DNA of 10,088 bases from DAIOHQ01 sp036744635 (lineage in GTDB: Bacteria > Planctomycetota > Phycisphaerae > Tepidisphaerales > Tepidisphaeraceae), in contig DAIOHQ010000185.1 of the NCBI GenBank assembly GCA_036744635.1, forward strand, positions 1 through 10,088, in the 5' to 3' direction. Both the position numbers and the translations under genes were made by a program. This document shows positions 6,955 through 10,088 of the stretch, one piece after another. Positions within the stretch are counted from its first letter, which is position 1, and every line of letters starts with the position of its first letter. Under the pieces are notes generated by a model. It ran no database searches. It worked only from the letters and a program-made list of their open reading frames with translations, and was not told where the DNA came from.

Positions 6955-8075
6955 CCGCGAGGGATGGGGCGCCTGCGCGGCGCGAGGTGTGGGCGATTGT
7001 TAGCGTGGCGGTGGCGCTGCGGGTGGCGGTGTTTTGTTGCGTGGTGCTGGGGTGGCAGGTTTCGGTGCGGGAGTACGCCAGCAAGGGCGATGGGGAAAGT
7101 TACCTGGCGATGGCGGGGGCGATGGGTGGAGAGCGGGGGTATGGGGAGCTGAAAGAGTACGACCGGCGGGTGTTTCCGGGATATCCGGCAATCATTGCGG
7201 CGGTTCATCGGGGCGGGATGCCGCTGGAATGGGCGGCGCTGATCATCACCTGGATTTCGGCGGGGGTGGCCGCGGGAGTGGGGGCGCTGGTGTTTAGCGA
7301 GCGGCGGGTGGGATGGGGGATGACGATTCTGATCCCGCATTTTCTGATCAACTCCTCGATGGCGATGAGCGAGGGGCCACTGCTGGCGCTGACGGTGTGC
7401 GGGTTGTGGGCGGGGATGAACGCGGCGAAGTCCGGGGAAAAAGCTGGCTGGCTTATGCTGGTGCTGGCGGGCGTGTTGCTGGGATGCGCCGGGTTGGTGC
7501 GGCCGATGGCGTGCTTTGCGGTGGCGGGATTGGTGCTGTGGGGGTGGCGAAAGGGGATGGGGCCGCGGGTTTGGATCGCACCATTGGCGGCGGCGGCGGT
7601 TGTGTTGGCGGGCGTGGCGGCGATGCACTGCTGGACGGGGGATGCGCTGCAGGGCGTGCGGGTTTATCGGGATAATGCGGGGGCGTACGCGGGGCACATG
7701 CTGCAGTGGCCGATGCATGCGCTGCTGGCCACGCCATTCCATGAACAGGTTGGCTGGGGAAAACTGGTGCATATCTGGGCGCATGTGGTGGCGGCATTGG
7801 GCGCGTGCGGGGCGCTTGTGGTTCAATGGGCGCGGCGGCGGAAAGAAGCTGATCCGCTGGTGGCGTTGGCGCTGCCCTGGCTGGCCGGCAATACGCTGTT
7901 CGAGTTGTGCGTCGGGAGCCCGTGGGGATTTCGGCATTTTCCGCGGTTCATGCTGCCGGCATTACCGGCATTCCTGTGGGCCGGCAGATCTGTGCTGGTG
8001 CGGCGCTGGGTGTGGATTGGAATCGGCGCGGCGTTGGTGGTTGTGGCGGTGTTTGGTGTGAAGGCATCGCCGTAG
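6951..8075 (+). CDS. Multi-pass membrane protein, GT-C glycosyltransferase-like
   Basis: A 374-residue integral membrane protein with about ten hydrophobic segments (roughly 13-35, 93-115, 122-138, 141-157, 166-183, 186-199, 207-225, 274-293, 302-318, 330-346, 353-370). The first loop holds KGDGESYLAMA (Asp47, Tyr51), the D-x3-Y-type motif of GT-C transferases, followed by RRVFPGYPAIIA (72-83), very like the 'R.fPgYPl' segment of polyprenyl-phosphate-sugar-dependent enzymes. SEGPLLAL (140-147) and the late RHFPRFMLPALPAFL (328-342) also fit that superfamily. Likely role: transfer of a sugar from a lipid carrier on the outer face of the membrane. The start is the GTG whose last two bases are part of the dnaN stop (GTGA), so translation is probably coupled to dnaN. 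The acceptor is unknown. Family call rests on motifs, not on alignment. Confidence 0.7.
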   Translation: MTARDGAPARREVWAIVSVAVALRVAVFCCVVLGWQVSVREYASKGDGESYLAMAGAMGGERGYGELKEYDRRVFPGYPAIIAAVHRGGMPLEWAALIITWISAGVAAGVGALVFSERRVGWGMTILIPHFLINSSMAMSEGPLLALTVCGLWAGMNAAKSGEKAGWLMLVLAGVLLGCAGLVRPMACFAVAGLVLWGWRKGMGPRVWIAPLAAAAVVLAGVAAMHCWTGDALQGVRVYRDNAGAYAGHMLQWPMHALLATPFHEQVGWGKLVHIWAHVVAALGACGALVVQWARRRKEADPLVALALPWLAGNTLFELCVGSPWGFRHFPRFMLPALPAFLWAGRSVLVRRWVWIGIGAALVVVAVFGVKASP

Positions 8076-8079
8076 CGGC

Positions 8080-8109
8080 GGTAGGACAGGCAGGAATGTC
8101 TGCCCCACC
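8080..8109. repeat. Intergenic hairpin element 1
   Basis: GGCAG (8089-8093) pairs with CTGCC (8100-8104), and imperfect pairing continues outward (GG 8084-8085 with CC 8105-8106; GGT 8080-8082 with ACC 8107-8109). It starts five bases after the membrane protein stop and has no T-run, so it is a weak terminator candidate. The wording (GGACAGGCAGGAATG with CTGCCCCACC) resembles dispersed hairpin repeats I associate with planctomycete genomes; only one copy is in this window. Confidence 0.4.
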
Positions 8110-8166
8110 AAATCACGATGGAGGGGTAGCAGGTTCGGAGGCGCGAAGAGTATCGAACGCGCCTGG

Positions 8167-8187
8167 GCACGGGTTGGAAACCCGTGC
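8167..8187. repeat. Intergenic hairpin element 2
   Basis: GCACGGGTT (8167-8175) and AACCCGTGC (8179-8187) form a perfect 9-bp stem around the 3-base loop GGA. No T-run follows. It lies 48 bases before the dciA start and is probably a dispersed palindromic repeat; a second copy is not present in the window. Confidence 0.55.
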
Positions 8188-8235
8188 TACGGGGGAGCGG
8201 CGGGCGCATCGGATGTTTGATAGGATGGAGCGGTC

Positions 8236-8643
8236 ATGGGAAGGGCGCAGCAACATTCTGAATTTGAGCAGTTTGCCCGGACGCAGCGGGTGAAGCGGTC
8301 GCCGCCGCCGGCGACTGCCAGTTTGCGCGAGGAGTTGATCGGGTTTTTCAAGCAGTCGGTGGAGAAGCGGCAGACGAAGATCGGGGTGATCGGGGAGTGC
8401 TGGCAGAAGCTGGTGCCGGAAATGTTCTGCGAGCACTGCGCCCTGGAAAGTTTTTCCCGCGGCACGCTGACGGTGATCGTGGACAGCGCATCGCACCTGT
8501 ACGAGCTCAAGCAGCTCTTGCTGGCCGGTCTGCAGAAACAGATTTTGTGCGCCTGCAAGTCGACGGGGCTGCGCAAGATCGCGCTGAAGCGCGGGCAGTG
8601 GTATCAGGGTTCGGAAGCGAATCGCAAGCTGCGGTTTCCGTAG
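8236..8643 (+). CDS. dciA: DciA-family replicative helicase loader (DUF721)
   Basis: A 135-residue protein with the DUF721 pattern over about residues 30-122: REELIGFFKQ, then the Trp56 segment GECWQKLVPE, the hallmark SRGTLTVIVDSASHLYELKQL (74-94), and the closing LRKIALKRG (112-120). DciA is the ancestral bacterial loader or operator of the replicative helicase DnaB, working at the origin and fork. The basic N-terminus (KRSPPPATA) is probably disordered. GGAG at 8227-8230 lies five bases before the ATG. Members of this family are often coded near dnaN, recF and gyrB, so its place 1.3 kb after dnaN supports the call. Confidence 0.85.
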   Translation: MGRAQQHSEFEQFARTQRVKRSPPPATASLREELIGFFKQSVEKRQTKIGVIGECWQKLVPEMFCEHCALESFSRGTLTVIVDSASHLYELKQLLLAGLQKQILCACKSTGLRKIALKRGQWYQGSEANRKLRFP

Positions 8644-8692
8644 AGTGTTAGGCGACAGCGGAGGCGGCAAAGCCCGTGTGCCGGGAGATGCT

Positions 8693-9556
8693 ATGAACGA
8701 TGTAATGCGCGAAGTGCTTGGCGAGCTTGGGCTGGTTGATCGGAATTGGCAAGAATCGAGCTACTGCCCGGGTGTGTTGGAGGCGACGATCCCGGGCGGC
8801 GAGCCAGCGATCGAGACTTGGGCGGCGTTGCGCGACCGCTATGGTGAGACCGGCTATTGGCCAATTCTCCGCGGCGAGATACTGCGGAGCGAATCGCCTA
8901 AGATCGCCGATGCGCCCTCGCCGCCGCCGATTGATGTCGAAGCCGTGCTGGCGCGCGTGCCGCGTGGGACGGTGGCGGAGGTGCTAGATGCGTATAGGGC
9001 AAGGGAATGGGAGGCTATTAACGAGGGGCTGCGGTTAATGAATGAGAAGTTGCGATCCCAAGGACGACCGGAGCTGCCTGTTTATAACCATGAGCTAGTC
9101 GCCACCGAGGAAGATAATGAGCACGAAGACGAGTCCTGCGAGCCATGGCCGCAAGAGCCGATGTCGGGCGGAGCGCTGCAACTGACTGGCGTTTTCGATT
9201 TACGGATGCGAACGCCGCTGGGGGCGTGTGGCATCGCACTTGTATCTGCACGACACCCAGCACACGCGCCGGCACATCTGGGGTTTGGCGGCTGGAATGA
9301 GGTGCCGCGAGATGAGGTGCTGGTCGCGATTTTTCTCGATTGGAATCGCCGGTTCGGCGCTGTGCCCGCGGTCATTACTCATGATGTCGTTGAGTTCTCT
9401 GTTGACCGTCCGCCGCAGACGGAAATGGCTGCCATGGCGCTGGCGCGCGAACATTCCAAGCTGTGCAGTGACATCGTAAGCCAAGGAGTCGGATCCATAC
9501 TGCATCTCGGAATGATCCTCTGGCAATCACCGCAGTGGTATTTCTGGTGGGATTAG
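8693..9556 (+). CDS. DUF4253 domain protein
   Basis: A 287-residue soluble protein. The C-terminal 100 residues carry the DUF4253 pattern: HLGFGGWNEVP (195-205), an acidic-aromatic helix leading to DWNRRFGAVPAVI (216-228), VVEFSVDRPP (232-241), ALAREHSKLCSDIVSQG (249-265) and the closing WYFWWD. The N-terminal TWAALRDRYGETGYWPILRG (42-61) is the usual companion segment. The middle (70-160) is Pro- and Glu-rich and probably flexible. The function of DUF4253 is not known; some members occur among contact-dependent or immunity-type gene sets, which is not evident here. GGGAG at 8683-8687 lies five bases before the ATG at 8693; a GTG at 8645 is in frame but lacks such a site. Base composition is somewhat less GC-biased than dnaN, which may mark an acquired gene. 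Confidence 0.88.
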   Translation: MNDVMREVLGELGLVDRNWQESSYCPGVLEATIPGGEPAIETWAALRDRYGETGYWPILRGEILRSESPKIADAPSPPPIDVEAVLARVPRGTVAEVLDAYRAREWEAINEGLRLMNEKLRSQGRPELPVYNHELVATEEDNEHEDESCEPWPQEPMSGGALQLTGVFDLRMRTPLGACGIALVSARHPAHAPAHLGFGGWNEVPRDEVLVAIFLDWNRRFGAVPAVITHDVVEFSVDRPPQTEMAAMALAREHSKLCSDIVSQGVGSILHLGMILWQSPQWYFWWD

Positions 9557-9559
9557 ACA

Positions 9560-9643
9560 ATGTCCGAGAGGCAAGAAGAACTCCTGCTGCGGGATGGGCT
9601 GTACGCGCGGCTGGTGTGGCAACAGTTTATCGCGCAGGAGGCG
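9560..9643 (+). pseudogene. Remnant of an ABC exporter C-terminus
   Basis: The 28 residues read here (RQEELLLRDGLYARLVWQQF in the core) match the very end of ABC-type exporters, where the sequence after the nucleotide-binding domain is commonly 'G.h.ELl...G.Ya.L...Q'. The rest of the domain (Walker A, signature, Walker B, H-loop) is missing, because a stop codon (end of the DUF4253 gene) lies three bases before the ATG and the similarity begins right after it. The reading frame runs on into unrelated residues and overlaps xseB in another frame. I read it as the surviving 3' end of a transporter gene whose body was lost, perhaps when the DUF4253 gene arrived. It has no plausible function as a short peptide. 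The call is from pattern memory and short. Confidence 0.5.
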
Positions 9644-9710
9644 CATTGCAGACATGACAGCTTTGGCAATGCAGCCGTTTTTCGTTCTCGCACGACGATG
9701 CCGGATTTCC

Positions 9711-9716
9711 TATACT
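9711..9716 (+). promoter_or_regulatory. Candidate -10 element of xseB
   Basis: TATACT (5 of 6 to TATAAT) ends seven bases before the xseB ATG. Transcription would begin at or next to the start codon, giving a leaderless message. In line with this, no Shine-Dalgarno sequence is seen upstream of the ATG. There is no clear -35 element. Confidence 0.4.
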
Positions 9717-9723
9717 GCCGCAT

Positions 9724-9972
9724 ATGGCCAAGCGAAACCAGACACCGCCCAAGAGTTTTGAAGAGGCGCTGCAGGAGCTCGAGCGGATTCTTGGGGAGAT
9801 CGAGTCCGGCGAGATCGGGCTGGAGGAGAACCTGCTGAAGTATGAGCGCGGGACGTTTCTGATTCAGCATTGCCGCAACGTGCTGAGCCAGGCCGAAAAG
9901 CAGATCGAGCTGATCTCCAAGGCTCCCGATGGCGGAATCGAATCGGCGCCGCTGCCGGAAGAGCCTGCATAA
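9724..9972 (+). CDS. xseB: Exodeoxyribonuclease VII small subunit
   Basis: An 82-residue protein of normal length for XseB. The core (KSFEEALQELERILGEIESGEIGLEENLLKYERG, about 10-43) and the following helix (CRNVLSQAEKQIELI) form the two-helix hairpin through which several copies bind the large subunit XseA. The complex degrades single-stranded DNA from both ends in repair and recombination. The last 14 residues are acidic and proline-rich and probably disordered. xseA is not in the window; it may lie elsewhere. The ATG at 9724 has no visible ribosome binding site, but lies seven bases after a TATACT element. Confidence 0.93.
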   Translation: MAKRNQTPPKSFEEALQELERILGEIESGEIGLEENLLKYERGTFLIQHCRNVLSQAEKQIELISKAPDGGIESAPLPEEPA

Positions 9973-9992
9973 GGCGTTGCAGTAGATGCAGG

Positions 9993-10045
9993 GTCCGCTT
10001 CAGCGGACGGGATTTTGCTGACTCGCGAACACAGCGTCCGCTGAA
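9993..10045 (+). repeat. Nested inverted repeats after xseB (alternative hairpins)
   Basis: Hairpin A: GTCCGC (9993-9998) with GCGGAC (10003-10008) around TTCA. Hairpin B: TTCAGCGGACG (9999-10009) with CGTCCGCTGAA (10035-10045), a perfect 11-bp stem with a 25-base loop. The central AGCGGAC arm is shared, so the two cannot form together. A short T-run (10012-10015) follows hairpin A, so it may be a weak terminator for xseB, starting 20 bases after its stop. Confidence 0.5.
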
Positions 10046-10088
10046 CACGATTGCGCGCCAGGGTGTTTCAAATTCGCGCTATCTCCTG

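Noticed and set aside
6504..7937. 477-residue open frame on the minus strand
   Set aside because: It lies antisense to dnaN and the membrane protein, is full of Pro, Arg and His repeats, and has no recognisable domain. It is a by-product of high GC content.
8651..8677. P-loop-like GDSGGGK in the frame before the DUF4253 start
   Set aside because: It is followed by Ala and not Ser or Thr, lies upstream of the preferred start with its own ribosome binding site, and has no following ATPase sequence. Probably chance, although an ABC remnant lies beyond the same gene.
1..10088. A GC-skew switch that would mark an origin inside the window
   Set aside because: By eye the plus strand stays G-rich on both sides of 5485-5847, so no switch is seen. 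The window is too short to settle it.
1..10088. CRISPR arrays, tRNA or rRNA genes, complete insertion sequences
   Set aside because: No regularly spaced repeats, cloverleaf-like sequences, ribosomal RNA segments or transposase genes were recognised on either strand.

Overview
The window is GC-rich bacterial DNA that most resembles a planctomycete, probably of the class Phycisphaerae. This is an inference. It rests on a type II secretion-like pseudopilin of the H-X9-DG kind, a large GH35 glycoside hydrolase, hairpin elements between genes, and a dnaN/dciA replication neighbourhood. Verrucomicrobia or Lentisphaerae cannot be excluded from sequence alone.

Left part (1-4820), carbohydrate and redox genes: a short-chain dehydrogenase cut by the window edge, an aldo/keto reductase 33 bases downstream on the same strand, and then a convergent pseudopilin gene that ends in a strong intrinsic terminator. 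The pseudopilin is divergent from a GH35 beta-galactosidase-like enzyme. The two oxidoreductases and the glycosidase could belong to one sugar-use locus, but nothing here proves a shared pathway.

Middle (4836-5847): a compact toxin-antitoxin pair (DUF104/VapB-like antitoxin and VapC-type PIN toxin, overlapping by 31 bases) is followed by a 363-base stretch without genes. That stretch holds two perfect DnaA boxes (TTATCCACA) in the same orientation 75 bases apart, a 50-base segment of about 30% GC beside the second box, a 12-base perfect palindrome and a G-tract cluster. It leads directly into dnaN, so it is a candidate replication origin or a DnaA-controlled dnaN promoter.

Right part (5848-10088), replication and repair genes with accessory insertions: dnaN (beta clamp), a multi-pass GT-C-like membrane protein whose GTG start overlaps the dnaN stop, two intergenic hairpin elements, dciA (DUF721 helicase loader), a DUF4253 protein, a remnant of an ABC-exporter C-terminus, and xseB (exonuclease VII small subunit). 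The window ends in nested inverted repeats that could form alternative hairpins. dnaN and dciA belong to the classical dnaA-dnaN-recF-dciA-gyrB neighbourhood. Here no recF is seen and the membrane protein sits in its place.

No rRNA, tRNA, CRISPR array or complete insertion sequence was recognised. I see no clearly new multi-gene system. The origin-like stretch and the rearranged dnaN neighbourhood deserve most attention.
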